Origin: Actinoplanes auranticolor
GTDB lineage: Bacteria; Actinomycetota; Actinomycetes; Mycobacteriales; Micromonosporaceae
Assembly: GCF_018332655.1 (NCBI RefSeq)
Contig: NZ_BOQL01000028.1
Span: 62,001-126,000, forward strand
Reading direction: 5' to 3'
Length of the DNA stretch: 64,000 nucleotides
Shown here: positions 1-7,689 of the stretch, one piece after another
How positions within the stretch are numbered: the first letter of the stretch is position 1
How the letters are laid out: every line of letters starts with the position of its first letter
Program-made: the position numbers and the translations under genes
Notes under the pieces: model-generated
Told to the model about the DNA's origin: nothing
What the model saw: only the letters and a program-made list of their open reading frames with translations
The model's database searches: none

Positions 1-176
1 TTCGCCGTGATCTGCCGGCAGATCTCGTCGCGGCGCTGCGCACTCTCCACCTCCCCACCCAGCACCAGCAGGTGCTCGCGACGCTGCAGGGTGATGCCCT
101 GTTCGGCGACCGCGCCGGTCTCGGTGAGCAGGCGCTGGATCTCCGCCTCCACGTATTCGTCGAGCTGTGGTGTCAT
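1..176 (-). CDS. BON-domain-like protein, N-terminal fragment cut by window edge
   Basis: Starts at an ATG at 176 and runs off the left edge, leaving 58 residues. The visible part begins MTPQLDEYVEAEIQRLLTE, followed by a stretch (ITLQRREHLLVLGGEVES) that reads like the beta-strand core of a BON domain, a small fold usually found in membrane-associated or osmotic-stress proteins. It starts one base after the stop of the nucleotidyltransferase gene, so the two are surely co-transcribed. The BON assignment rests on pattern alone and the C-terminus is missing. Confidence 0.6.
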   Translation of the reverse strand, partial: MTPQLDEYVEAEIQRLLTETGAVAEQGITLQRREHLLVLGGEVESAQRRDEICRQITA

Positions 177-177
177 C

Positions 178-762
178 TCAACCCCCCACTGTCAGACGGG
201 CTTCCCCCGGCTGCGAGACCACGTCCAGGCGGTCGAGCAGGACCAGGAAGGCCTCCGCGTACGGCGACTTCGTGGTCTCCTCGCGCACCCGGTCCCAGTC
301 GATCTGCTCCCGCAGGGACCGGGCGACCGGCAGGCCGGTGGCGAAGTCGCAGTAATGCTGGGTGTAGCTCAGCAGCTTGTGCACCATCAGCTGGGTCGCC
401 GACAGCACGGGCATGTTGATCGCCTCGACCGGGCGCATGACGGTGTCACGCAGCGTGGCGTCGGTCACCGGCGATTCGACCGGGCGGTAGATGAGGTCCA
501 CCATCCTGCCCTCGTCGAACACCTTGACCAGCCAGTCCTCGGGCGGCTGCTCCACCTCGAAGCCGACCGCGGACAGCTCCTCGAGCGCCCGGGCCTTGTC
601 CTGTTCGCGGATCAGGAAGTCGACGTCGTGATCGCTGGAGTGCCCGCCGTGGGCGTACACCGCGAAGCTGCCGCCGAGCGCGAACGGGACTTCCGCCTGT
701 TTGAGCACGGAGGCGACCCGTTTGAGCGTGTTGACCAGGCCCTCGTCCACCCGGTGCGGCAT
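178..762 (-). CDS. Nucleotidyltransferase-fold protein
   Basis: 194 residues. The segment GGSFAVYAHGG followed by HDVDFLI at about residues 29-50 is the GG(S)x(9-13)DxD signature of the polymerase-beta-like nucleotidyltransferase fold, here of the MNT/AbiEii-like type that handles small substrates or acts as an antitoxin-like enzyme. The C-terminal half is helical and has no second domain I can name. The ATG at 762 is preceded by GGGAGA at a good distance. It is first in an operon with the BON-like gene. The substrate is unknown. No HEPN partner is visible, so a toxin-antitoxin role is not supported here. Confidence 0.75.
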   Translation of the reverse strand: MPHRVDEGLVNTLKRVASVLKQAEVPFALGGSFAVYAHGGHSSDHDVDFLIREQDKARALEELSAVGFEVEQPPEDWLVKVFDEGRMVDLIYRPVESPVTDATLRDTVMRPVEAINMPVLSATQLMVHKLLSYTQHYCDFATGLPVARSLREQIDWDRVREETTKSPYAEAFLVLLDRLDVVSQPGEARLTVGG

Positions 763-876
763 GGCGGTCTCCCTGCGTCGGTTGGTGTGCGTTTGGCACC
801 TCCGGGTCTACCCCCGGCGGTGCGCCTTCACACCCGGAGCGCGGCTCGGGCCGGAACCGAGCGTGACTGGCCCGGG

Positions 877-882
877 TACCGT
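877..882 (+). promoter_or_regulatory. Leaderless -10 element (TACCGT)
   Basis: TACCGT lies 8 nt before the ATG at 891, and no convincing Shine-Dalgarno precedes that ATG. This matches the TAnnnT-to-start spacing seen at many genes in the window and predicts a transcript that begins at or near the start codon. Confidence 0.5.
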
Positions 883-890
883 TGGTGGGT

Positions 891-1733
891 ATGGTCCCTG
901 ACCTCGGTTCCGCCCGCCCCGCTTTCCGTGATGTGTCGTCTCCGGTCACCGCCGTCCGCCCCCTGCGCACGGTGGCGCTGGTCGGCATCGACGGCTCCGG
1001 AAAGACCACCCAGGCGCACCAGCTGGCGGCCGCACTGGCCGCCCAGGGCCTGCCCGCGACCTACCGGCGCAACGCCGGAGGCCGCCGCTGGTTCGGCCGC
1101 CTCGCCACGGCACTGGGCCGCCGTGACGGCGAGCACCTCCTCGGCCGCAAGACGATGCTCCTGGTCGAGTCCGTACTGCGCTGGCTCGCCATCCTGCGCA
1201 CGTTGCTGCGTCGCACGGTCACCCGGGAAATCGCGATCATGGACAGGTACGCCGTCTGCCAGTACGCGAGCATCCGCGCGCACGCCAAGACCCCGCGCCC
1301 GGAACGGCTGAACCGGGCCGAGCGCCGCGCCCGCCTGGCCTACCGGGTCTTCCCCGAGCCGGACGTGACGTTCCTGCTGGCCGTGGATCCCGCCGTCGCC
1401 TACGACCGCATCGAGCGGCGGGGATACGACCACGAGGAGATGGACTACCTGCGCGCCGCCACGGCCGCCTACGAGGCCCTGCCGGAGCACCCCCGCTTCG
1501 TGGTCATCGACGCCAACGGCACTCCGGAGCAGGTGCAGCAGGCGCTACTGGCCCACCTGCGGGAGTGGATCCCTGTGGCGGTGCCGGTGGCCGTCCCGGC
1601 GCCGCGGGTGCCGGCCGGTTCCCGGCGGCCGGGAGCGATGCTGGTGGCCCACGCCCGGGCGGTGCTGGTGACCGTGGCCACCCTGGCCGCGGTCGCCTCC
1701 GTCGTCACGTACCAGCTGGCGGAGGGCTTCTAG
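891..1733 (+). CDS. Thymidylate kinase-like P-loop kinase with C-terminal membrane segment
   Basis: 280 residues from the ATG at 891; an in-frame TTG nine bases earlier is less likely given the -10 element at 877. Residues near 28-38 form the Walker A ALVGIDGSGKTTQ, and IMDRY near residue 113 is the DR(Y/F) motif of dTMP kinases. A helical lid region rich in Arg follows. The last 30 residues (VLVTVATLAAVASVV and flanks) form a hydrophobic helix, which ordinary Tmk lacks, so the protein may be membrane-tethered. It could phosphorylate dTMP or a related nucleotide; many actinobacteria carry such paralogues beside the housekeeping tmk. It is divergent from the nucleotidyltransferase operon. Confidence 0.8.
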   Translation: MVPDLGSARPAFRDVSSPVTAVRPLRTVALVGIDGSGKTTQAHQLAAALAAQGLPATYRRNAGGRRWFGRLATALGRRDGEHLLGRKTMLLVESVLRWLAILRTLLRRTVTREIAIMDRYAVCQYASIRAHAKTPRPERLNRAERRARLAYRVFPEPDVTFLLAVDPAVAYDRIERRGYDHEEMDYLRAATAAYEALPEHPRFVVIDANGTPEQVQQALLAHLREWIPVAVPVAVPAPRVPAGSRRPGAMLVAHARAVLVTVATLAAVASVVTYQLAEGF

Positions 1734-1740
1734 GACCGCG

Positions 1741-2421
1741 TCAGGCCCGGCCGTAGACGGGGATGGCGGCGCCGCTGGTCGGCGCCGAGCCGTCCCCGGC
1801 CAGGAAGCCGATCACCTGGGCGATCTCGGCCGGGGTGACCCAGCGCGAGAAGTCGGCGTCCGGTTGGGCGGCCCGGTTGCCCGGGGTGTCGATGACGCTG
1901 GGCAGCACGGTGTTGCAGCGCACCCCGCTCTTCCTGTACTCGACGGCGACGGCGTTCGCGAAGGCGAGCACCGCGGCCTTGGCCGTCGCGTAACCGGCCG
2001 CGCCGGCGAACGGGGCGACCGCCGCGCGGGACGAGACGCACACCACCGAGCCGCCGCCGGCCGCCACCAGGTGTGGCAGCGCAGCCGCGGTCACGAGGTA
2101 GGTGGGGCGCAGGTTGGACCGCAGGATCGCCTCGAAGTCGTCGATCGGCGTCTCGTGCACCGGTCCGCCGCCGGCGTATCCACCGGCCAGATTGACCACC
2201 GCGCGCAGTGGCGCGGCCGGCTCGGCAGCCGCGACGGCCATCGCTGCGGCCACGTCTGCGGGTTCGGTCAGCTCCGCCGTGACGGAAACCACATTCTTCG
2301 GCAGCCGGTCGGCGCTCCCGCGGATCGGGGCGACCACACGCCAGCCCTGATCGCGCAGTACCTCGAGGACGGCTCCGCCGAGCCCGCCCGCCCCGCCCGT
2401 CACCAGCACGCTGCGCTCCAT
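1741..2421 (-). CDS. Short-chain dehydrogenase/reductase (SDR)
   Basis: 226 residues with the Rossmann motif TGGAGGLG near the N-terminus (TGxxxGxG), an NLAGG segment, a catalytic Ser in CVSSRAA, and YATAK as the YxxxK active-site pair. It is a classical SDR that uses NAD(P)H to reduce or oxidise a carbonyl or alcohol; the substrate cannot be told. The ATG at 2421 is chosen because a TACGGT hexamer sits exactly 7 nt upstream, predicting a leaderless message. It is convergent with the kinase gene, whose stop is 7 nt away. Confidence 0.85.
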   Translation of the reverse strand: MERSVLVTGGAGGLGGAVLEVLRDQGWRVVAPIRGSADRLPKNVVSVTAELTEPADVAAAMAVAAAEPAAPLRAVVNLAGGYAGGGPVHETPIDDFEAILRSNLRPTYLVTAAALPHLVAAGGGSVVCVSSRAAVAPFAGAAGYATAKAAVLAFANAVAVEYRKSGVRCNTVLPSVIDTPGNRAAQPDADFSRWVTPAEIAQVIGFLAGDGSAPTSGAAIPVYGRA

Positions 2422-2428
2422 ACCGTGA

Positions 2429-2434
2429 ACCGTA
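2429..2434 (-). promoter_or_regulatory. Leaderless -10 element (TACGGT)
   Basis: On the minus strand TACGGT is followed by 7 nt and then the ATG of the SDR gene. One of the clearest examples of the recurring leaderless promoter in this window. Confidence 0.6.
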
Positions 2435-2452
2435 ACGGTGTGTTTTCTGTCA

Positions 2453-2692
2453 CTACCGACGGGACTCGGTGGAACGGCGCGAGGCGGTCGCCGAACGGCC
2501 GTCATCCCCCAGGAGGGTCACCCGTACGGGCGAGTGAACTGCGGCTTGTCGTGCCGCATCGTGGCAGGTGGTCCCGTTCCCGGCCAGCGGCCGGAGCTTC
2601 GCCTCGGCGTTTGGGTCAAGCCGGACGGCAACCTGTCGATGCTGGACGTGAACCCAATCGGCTACCAGGCCGTACTGGGTAGTGATGAGCAT
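2453..2692 (-). CDS. Possible small ribbon-helix-helix-like protein or remnant
   Basis: A 79-residue frame in the 550-bp gap between the SDR and sigma-factor genes. The stretch RQVAVRLDPNAEAKLRPLAG followed by a helical DAARQA segment resembles the beta-helix-helix of CopG/RHH antitoxins (typically xxVRLDPxxEAxL...SxAIRxAL). The tail is low-complexity Ser/Arg and I see no Shine-Dalgarno or toxin partner. It could be a decayed antitoxin or chance coding. The rest of 2693-2971 holds nothing I can name beyond the sigma-factor upstream region; local GC is a little lower than the surroundings. Confidence 0.25.
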   Translation of the reverse strand: MLITTQYGLVADWVHVQHRQVAVRLDPNAEAKLRPLAGNGTTCHDAARQAAVHSPVRVTLLGDDGRSATASRRSTESRR

Positions 2693-2971
2693 CGCAGCGG
2701 AATCCGTGATGCCCGTCGCTGTGACGAATGAGGGGCCGATGGTGTCATGAAGCGGGCACAGGGTATGCGTCTCATCACGCATCCACCGGCGGGTGCTGCG
2801 CCGAATACCTCTGTGAGAGCCCTCTTCAGTAAGTATGCACGCGGCTCTCAGCTGATGCTCAGACACTCGTGACACTTTCGACTCACCAGCCGGAATCAGC
2901 GCAGGGCGCCAACTGTTCAGGTATGTGTCAGCACCGCAATGCACGAACTGCGGACGTTACGGGGAGGGCTG

Positions 2972-3973
2972 ATGGACGCAGGTATTGCCCGTAACAGGGT
3001 TAGTGAAGGCAATGAGGGGACCGTGGGCAACGTGGAGAAGAACACCGTGATGAGGACCGACCAGGTCGCCGAGGAGCGCGACCTCGTCGGAGTCTACCTG
3101 CACGAAATCTCCCGGACGCCGCTGCTGGATGCTGCCAGGGAGGTCGACCTCTCCAAGGCAATCGAGGCCGGCCTCTACGCCGAGCACCTGCTCGACACCG
3201 GCGAGGTCCGTCGCGGCGTGAGCCGGGAGGAACTGGAGCGGCTGGTCACCGAGGGCAAGCGGGCGAAGGATCTCTTCATTCGCGCCAACCTGCGACTGGT
3301 CGTGTCGATCGCCCGCCGTTACGTGCGCTCGGGCATGCCGATGCTCGACCTCATCCAGGAGGGCAACACCGGCCTGGTGCGCGCCGTGGAGAAGTTCGAC
3401 TACGAGCGTGGCTACAAGTTCTCGACCTACGCGACGTGGTGGGTCCGCCAGGCCATCAGCCGGGCGATCGCCCAGCAGGAGCGCACCGTGCGCCTGCCCG
3501 TGCACCTGGTCGAGGACGTCAACCGGATGCGCAACGTCACCCGCCAGCTCGTCCGCGAGCTCGGCGCCGACCCGGAGCCCGCGCAGGTCGCCGCGGCCCT
3601 GGGCGTGACGGTGGAGCGCGTCACCGAGCTGACCCGCTGGGCCCAGGACACCGTCTCCCTGGACACCCCGGTAGGCGACGACGGCGACACCAACCTCGGC
3701 GACCTGGTCGCCGACAGCGACGCGCCGTCGCCCGAGGAGATCGTCCTGACCGCGCTGGAGCGTCAGCGCATCGAGGGACTGCTGAACCACCTCGACGACC
3801 GGTCGGCGGGCATCATGCGCGCCCGGTACGGCCTCGAGGACGGTCGCGAGCACTCGCTGACCGAGGTGGCGTCGCGCTTCTCGCTCTCCCGGGAGCGCAT
3901 CCGCCAGCTCGAGATCCAGGCGCTCGGCCGGCTGCGTGAGCTGGCCCGGGCCGAGGGCCTGCAGGCCGCGTAA
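2972..3973 (+). CDS. Group 2 RNA polymerase sigma factor (HrdD/SigB-like)
   Basis: About 333 residues. After a short N-terminal extension comes region 1.2 (DLVGVYLHEISRTPLL), region 2 (NLRLVVSIARRY, DLIQEGNTGLVRAVEKFDY, FSTYATWWVRQAI), region 3 (about 210-260) and region 4 with LTEVASRFSLSRERIRQLE as the -35 recognition helix. It lacks region 1.1 of the primary factor, so it is a stress or stationary-phase type group 2 sigma. The start is uncertain: the ATG at 2972 has GGGGAGGG just before it, while GTG 3022 and ATG 3050 are alternatives. It is monocistronic, ending in a strong terminator. Confidence 0.9.
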   Translation: MDAGIARNRVSEGNEGTVGNVEKNTVMRTDQVAEERDLVGVYLHEISRTPLLDAAREVDLSKAIEAGLYAEHLLDTGEVRRGVSREELERLVTEGKRAKDLFIRANLRLVVSIARRYVRSGMPMLDLIQEGNTGLVRAVEKFDYERGYKFSTYATWWVRQAISRAIAQQERTVRLPVHLVEDVNRMRNVTRQLVRELGADPEPAQVAAALGVTVERVTELTRWAQDTVSLDTPVGDDGDTNLGDLVADSDAPSPEEIVLTALERQRIEGLLNHLDDRSAGIMRARYGLEDGREHSLTEVASRFSLSRERIRQLEIQALGRLRELARAEGLQAA

Positions 3974-3986
3974 GGCCGCAACGGCG

Positions 3987-4023
3987 AAAGGCCGGTGCCC
4001 CTTGACGGGGACACCGGCCTTTT
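3987..4023. terminator. Bidirectional intrinsic terminator
   Basis: AAAGGCCGGTGCCCC, a 5-nt loop, then GGGG, a bulged A, and CACCGGCCTTTT. It has an A-tract on one side and a T-tract on the other, between the convergent sigma factor and NlpC/P60 genes. Confidence 0.85.
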
Positions 4024-4038
4024 CTCGTGCCTGACGAC

Positions 4039-4998
4039 TCAGGTGACCCGGCCGTAGCCGTTCGGAGTCATGATGTCGATCGTGCGCTTCTTGACGGGCT
4101 GGCCCGCGCGGGAGGCGTCGATGATCTGACCGCCGCCCACGTAGATGCCGACGTGCTTGTTGGCGCGATAGAAGACCAGATCGCCGGGCTTGAGCTCGGA
4201 GCGGGAGATCCGGGCCGTCGCGTTGTACTGCGCCGCGGCATTGTGTGGCAGCGACTTGCCGGCGGTACGCCAGGCGGCGGAGGTCAGACCCGAGCAGTCG
4301 TAACCGTTCGGCCCGTCGGCGCCGTAGTCGTACATGACGCCGATCGCGTTGTAGGCGAAGGTGACGGCCTTACCGGCGGAGCCCGCGATGGACGGGATGT
4401 TGCCGGTGTACTTGCTGGCCTTCTCGGTGGGCGAGCCGAAGGCGGCGGTGCGCATCGCGTACAGCTTCTTGAGGTCGCCCTCGATCTTCTTCTTGCGCGC
4501 GTTGAGCGCCTTGGCCTCGGCTTCTTGCTTCTTCTGGGTCGCCTTCAGTGCGGCCTGGCGCTCGGCGAAGTTCTCCGTGGTCGCGCGGTACTCCGCGATG
4601 TCGCGGCCGCGGCTGCGGGAGATCTGCTCGAGGATGCTCATCCGGTCCATGAGGTTGTCCGCGCCCTCGAGCACGACGTTCATGGTGCCGATGTTGCCGG
4701 TCTTGTACGCCGACGCCGCGATCGCGTCCATCTGCGTGCCGGCGGCCTCCAGGGCGGCCTTGGCCGGGCCCAGCGACGCGGCGAGCTTCTTCTCCTCGGC
4801 CTTGGTCTGCTTCAGGCTGATGTTCATCTTGTTGTACGACTCGACGACGTCCTCGAGCTGGTCGGACGCCTTGTCGATCTTCTTCGTCAGCTCACTCGTC
4901 GACGGTTCCGCGTGTGCGGCGGTCGCGGTGGTGCCGGTGATCGCGATCGCCAGGGCGGCAACCACCAGCGCACGGAGCCTCGTGCGGGCGTGTGGCAA
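4039..4998 (-). CDS. Secreted NlpC/P60 peptidoglycan endopeptidase (RipA-like)
   Basis: 319 residues: signal peptide (about 1-30, ending TAAHAEP), a long coiled-coil region (about 35-190), then an NlpC/P60 domain. The catalytic Cys is in YDCSGLTSAAW and the His in HVGIYVGGGQIID, and the LKPGDLVFY segment is typical. Such enzymes cleave the D-Glu-mDAP bond in stem peptides during growth or division; the coiled coil usually inhibits or localises the catalytic domain. The start appears to be TTG at 4998, preceded by AAAGG that forms the 3' flank of the riboswitch. Control by c-di-AMP is predicted from the leader. Transcription ends at the shared terminator with the sigma gene. Confidence 0.9.
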   Translation of the reverse strand: MPHARTRLRALVVAALAIAITGTTATAAHAEPSTSELTKKIDKASDQLEDVVESYNKMNISLKQTKAEEKKLAASLGPAKAALEAAGTQMDAIAASAYKTGNIGTMNVVLEGADNLMDRMSILEQISRSRGRDIAEYRATTENFAERQAALKATQKKQEAEAKALNARKKKIEGDLKKLYAMRTAAFGSPTEKASKYTGNIPSIAGSAGKAVTFAYNAIGVMYDYGADGPNGYDCSGLTSAAWRTAGKSLPHNAAAQYNATARISRSELKPGDLVFYRANKHVGIYVGGGQIIDASRAGQPVKKRTIDIMTPNGYGRVT

Positions 4999-5004
4999 CG
5001 GTTT

Positions 5005-5195
5005 GTGGCCTTTCTTCCGCTCGGGCCGCCTACCGGGTTAGCTGACGGGTTCGGGGCGGGAAGAAGGCCCCTACCGCTCGCGCGGATTCACCCCGGTGCT
5101 GCTTCGGTTGGTTCCCCGGTTCGTCGTGGCGGAGGCGGTGACCGTGGGGGATCGGGTCGCCCGTTTCCGCCGGCGAGGATTCGGCGGCGTTGGCC
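5005..5195 (-). promoter_or_regulatory. ydaO/yuaA-type cyclic di-AMP riboswitch
   Basis: Read on the minus strand, the leader of the NlpC/P60 gene contains, in order, GCCGAATCCTCGCCGGCGG, GGGGAACCAACC, GGGGTGAATCC, GGGCCTTCTTCCCG, CCGAACCCGTCAGCTAACC and CGGTAGGCGGC, then GGAAGAAAGG just before the start codon. These are the conserved blocks of the ydaO class, which senses c-di-AMP. In actinobacteria this class commonly sits before NlpC/P60 and resuscitation-factor genes, and c-di-AMP binding usually turns expression off. The ribosome binding site lies at the 3' end of the element. Boundaries are approximate. Confidence 0.9.
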
Positions 5196-5237
5196 GGCGC
5201 CACCGAGGGTGTGGCTGCGGACCGGACCAACCGCATT

Positions 5238-5265
5238 AACTTATCGGCGCGCGGCATTAACACAA
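5238..5265 (-). promoter_or_regulatory. Promoter of the riboswitch-NlpC/P60 transcript
   Basis: TTGTGT, a 16-nt spacer and TAAGTT, located about 45 nt upstream of the riboswitch. It would give a leader of roughly 230 nt. Confidence 0.5.
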
Positions 5266-5348
5266 GAGCCCGAAGAGTGACTTGCGCCAATGATCACAAA
5301 TAAGAGAATGATCCCGATAACGGCGGGCAACAAAACCGTTCCGCAGCG

Positions 5349-5684
5349 TTACCTTTTCTCCTCTGCCATGGCCGGCGGGGAAGTGTGCGCCGCCGGCACC
5401 CACTTGTGCGAGACGACCCGCTCGGCCCAGAAGGAGAGGAACGGGACCGTGCCGGCCAGCATCACCAGCAGCATCCGGCCCAGCGGCCAGTGCGCCCGGC
5501 GGCTCAGGTCGAAGGCGGCCACCAGGTAGACCATGTACAGGAAGCCGTGGAACGGGCCGATGGCGGCCACCACGGTGTCGTTGTCACCCAGGTACTTCAG
5601 CGGCATGCCGACCACCACGAGCGCGATGAGGACCACGCCGACGATCCAGGCGATGATCCGGTAGCGGGTGAGGGCTCCCTGCAC
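5349..5684 (-). CDS. DUF3817 family integral membrane protein
   Basis: 111 residues, GTG start at 5684 preceded by AAGAAGGA at 8 nt. Three hydrophobic helices are visible (IIAWIVGVVLIALVVV, GFLYMVYLVAAF, MLLVMLAGTVPFLSFWAE). The GPFHGFLYMVYL and GTVPFLSFWAER segments are hallmarks of the DUF3817 family, found next to nucleotide or thioredoxin genes in actinobacteria and of unknown function. It probably forms an operon with the upstream membrane protein on the same strand. Confidence 0.85.
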   Translation of the reverse strand: MQGALTRYRIIAWIVGVVLIALVVVGMPLKYLGDNDTVVAAIGPFHGFLYMVYLVAAFDLSRRAHWPLGRMLLVMLAGTVPFLSFWAERVVSHKWVPAAHTSPPAMAEEKR

Positions 5685-5728
5685 GGTGCACGTCCTTCTT
5701 GAAATCGCTGGAACGGGGCGGTCTGCGC

Positions 5729-6175
5729 TCAGCCCGCGCTGGTGCGCCGGCCGGGATAGTCGCCCGGCCGGGCACCGGGGTGGGCGGCCAGCCAGCTCAG
5801 ATAGTCGTTGTAGGCGGCCAGCTCGGGATCGTCCTCGGCGGGCGCCACCGGCGCCACCGGCACGCGGACCGGCCGGCGCACGGTCACCGGGGCATCCTGG
5901 CGGGGCACGGACGGCTGCTCCGGCTCGGACTGCGGCTCCGCCGGTGCGTCCTCCTCGGCGGCGCGGGCCGCCCGGCGCTCCTGCTGGACCTCGCGATACC
6001 AGATGAACACCACGAAGGCGGCGAACACCGGCCATTCGAAGGTGTAGCCCCAGCTGAGCGAATTACCCCCGGTGGCCCGGCTGAACTGCCACCAGCCCAG
6101 GGCCAGGAACCCGGCGACGAGCACGAGCGCCAGGATGTGGCGCGCGATCCACGCGGGGGTCCACAGCCCTTTCAT
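5729..6175 (-). CDS. Two-TM membrane protein with Glu/Pro-rich cytoplasmic tail
   Basis: 148 residues. Two membrane helices (ALVLVAGFLALGWWQFS and WPVFAAFVVFIWYREV) are followed by a charged, proline-rich linker (about 65-120) and a conserved end, DPELAAYNDYLSWLAAHPG. The ATG at 6175 lies 7 nt downstream of a TAGGCT hexamer, so the message is probably leaderless. It is 44 nt upstream of the DUF3817 gene and likely co-transcribed. The family is widespread next to DUF3817 in actinobacteria; the function is unknown. Confidence 0.75.
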   Translation of the reverse strand: MKGLWTPAWIARHILALVLVAGFLALGWWQFSRATGGNSLSWGYTFEWPVFAAFVVFIWYREVQQERRAARAAEEDAPAEPQSEPEQPSVPRQDAPVTVRRPVRVPVAPVAPAEDDPELAAYNDYLSWLAAHPGARPGDYPGRRTSAG

Positions 6176-6182
6176 GTCCCTC

Positions 6183-6188
6183 AGCCTA
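6183..6188 (-). promoter_or_regulatory. Leaderless -10 element (TAGGCT)
   Basis: TAGGCT, 7 nt, then the ATG of the two-TM membrane protein on the minus strand. Confidence 0.55.
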
Positions 6189-6263
6189 CCGGCGGGTTTG
6201 GCGGCGGGACGCACGGGCAACCGTTGCAGCAAGTACTGAGCGACCGAGGAAGGGAGCGCCGTC

Positions 6264-6521
6264 ATGACCGACGCCCGGCTCGACTCCGCCGGCGACGAGA
6301 CCGTCGTCTCCGAGAACGGCATCGACCCCGCGGGGCTGGCCGACGACGATCTGTTCCGTGAGCTGGCCAGCCTGCACCGCACCCGGCTGCAGACCTTGCG
6401 GCACGGCCCGGACGCCGCCCTGGCCAACCATCTGCGGCGGACCGAGGAACTGGAGAGCGCCTACCTGTCCCGGTACCCCGGCCGTGAGATCGACCCCGGC
6501 CGGCTCACCCAGGACTTCTGA
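6264..6521 (+). CDS. DUF6158-like small protein
   Basis: 85 residues. The conserved core runs DLFRELASLHRTRLQTLRHG to ELESAYLSRYPGREID, a helical hairpin typical of small actinobacterial proteins grouped as DUF6158. It is acidic at the N-terminus and has no signal peptide or membrane segment. A strong GGAAGGGAG precedes the ATG. The DUF1360 gene follows 16 nt downstream, so both are probably one operon. The function is unknown. Confidence 0.75.
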   Translation: MTDARLDSAGDETVVSENGIDPAGLADDDLFRELASLHRTRLQTLRHGPDAALANHLRRTEELESAYLSRYPGREIDPGRLTQDF

Positions 6522-6537
6522 GAGGAACCCGGATTCC

Positions 6538-7107
6538 ATGATCTCCTCGGTACGCGGCCGGCTGAACCGGCTGCGGCGGGACTACGCACCCCACGAACAC
6601 CGGCCACTGGACGGCTACGTGGCCACGATGGGGGCGTTCGGACTGCTCGCCGGCAGCCTGGCCGCCGCGGCGAAGCTGACCGCGAAGCCCGTACCGGATC
6701 GTCCGGCCACGGCCGACATCGTGCTGATCTCCATCGCGACGCACAAGCTGAGCCGGCTGATCGCCAAGGACGCGATCACCAGCCCGCTGCGCGCGCCGTT
6801 CACCCGCTATGCGGCGCCGGCCGGCAGCGGTGAGATCAACGAAGAGGTACGCGACCAGGGCAGCACCCTGCGACACTCCGTCGGCGAACTGCTCAGCTGC
6901 CCGTTCTGCCTGGCGGTGTGGGTGGCCACTGGTCTGACCAGTGGCCTGGTCTTCGCGCCCCGGCTGACCCGGTTGGCGGCCACCGTCTTCACCGCGACGG
7001 CCGCGTCCGACTTCCTGCAGATGGCGTACACCCTGGCCAAGGAGGCCGCGGAGGGCGAGCACCAGAGCGACGACGAGGATCGCCCGGCGCTGGCCCAGGC
7101 GGCCTGA
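6538..7107 (+). CDS. DUF1360 family membrane protein
   Basis: 189 residues from the ATG at 6538, with a GAGGAA just upstream. It has an N-terminal hydrophobic helix (YVATMGAFGLLAGSLAAAA), the family segment ATHKLSRLIAKDAITSPLRAPF, and ELLSCPFCLAVWVAT, where the CPFC pair may bind a metal or form a disulfide at the membrane. A further hydrophobic stretch and an acidic tail follow. In Bacillus a family member is linked to sporulation or capsule, but the role here is unknown. A strong terminator follows. Confidence 0.85.
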   Translation: MISSVRGRLNRLRRDYAPHEHRPLDGYVATMGAFGLLAGSLAAAAKLTAKPVPDRPATADIVLISIATHKLSRLIAKDAITSPLRAPFTRYAAPAGSGEINEEVRDQGSTLRHSVGELLSCPFCLAVWVATGLTSGLVFAPRLTRLAATVFTATAASDFLQMAYTLAKEAAEGEHQSDDEDRPALAQAA

Positions 7108-7122
7108 CCCGCACACGGAGAA

Positions 7123-7149
7123 GCCCCCGGCCGCTCGGCCGGGGGCTTT
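7123..7149 (+). terminator. Intrinsic terminator
   Basis: GCCCCCGGCC, loop GCTC, GGCCGGGGGC, then TTT, 15 nt after the DUF1360 stop. Confidence 0.85.
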
Positions 7150-7175
7150 CCTGTTGTTCGGTTCCGGGGGACAGG

Positions 7176-7358
7176 TCAGGGCGGGCCCTCACGGTCCAGG
7201 CCGGACCAGCCGCGCGAGCTCTCTTCCTCGCCCTTCTCGCCCTCGATGACCTCCCGGTCCACCGCGGTGTCGGAGTGCTCCCCGGCGAAGTCGCTGTCGC
7301 CGTCCGGTACGGGCTCCTCGTCACCGAAGGCCGGCAGGCGTTCGTTCTGCTGAGTCAT
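7176..7358 (-). CDS. Small acidic protein of unknown function
   Basis: 60 residues from the ATG at 7358, which has AAGGAGC 5 nt upstream; a longer in-frame version from 7394 has no such signal. It is very acidic (repeated GDE, DSD, EGEKGEEE) with no hydrophobic segment, so probably disordered and cytoplasmic. It lies 44 nt after the DUF2795-like gene on the same strand, suggesting a two-gene operon. I do not recognise a family. Confidence 0.6.
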   Translation of the reverse strand: MTQQNERLPAFGDEEPVPDGDSDFAGEHSDTAVDREVIEGEKGEEESSRGWSGLDREGPP

Positions 7359-7402
7359 CTCGCTCCTTGGTCGGGCATCGAGGTCGTCGGGCATCGACGG
7401 GG

Positions 7403-7600
7403 TCAGGTGTCCAGTGTCCGCAAGGCCTCGGCCGCCTCGTCCTGGGCGTACTCGCCCTCGGGCAGCGCGTCGATGCGGGTCAGTGCGGTGGCGGGCAGAT
7501 CGGCGGCGATGGCACCGCGCTGCAGATCGGCGCTGCTGAGCCGTTCCTGCCCGCTGTAGGCCTCGTCGAGGTAGTCGTCCAGCACCTGGAAGTCACTCAC
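7403..7600 (-). CDS. DUF2795-like small protein
   Basis: 65 residues from a GTG at 7600. The core LSSADLQRGAIAADLPATAL then LPEGEYAQDEAAEAL resembles the DUF2795 fold, in which helices are followed by LPDREYxSPxEV. A near-match to the leaderless signal (TAGACG, 7 nt, GTG) precedes it, which supports this start over an in-frame ATG at 7633. The role is unknown; family members are common in actinobacteria next to small regulators. Confidence 0.6.
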   Translation of the reverse strand: MSDFQVLDDYLDEAYSGQERLSSADLQRGAIAADLPATALTRIDALPEGEYAQDEAAEALRTLDT

Positions 7601-7689
7601 GACGGTTCGTCTACCCGGGGGCGGGGTCGTCAAACGGTGTGGCCTGAGTCACAACCGCTACCGGAATCGGCGGGCCCGGCCGACGGTTG

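Noticed and set aside
178..762. Nucleotidyltransferase as a toxin-antitoxin member
   Set aside because: No HEPN or other toxin gene is adjacent; the next gene is BON-like.
5290..5529. 79-codon plus-strand frame beginning MITNKRM
   Set aside because: It runs opposite the DUF3817 gene, which has a clear family match and ribosome site.
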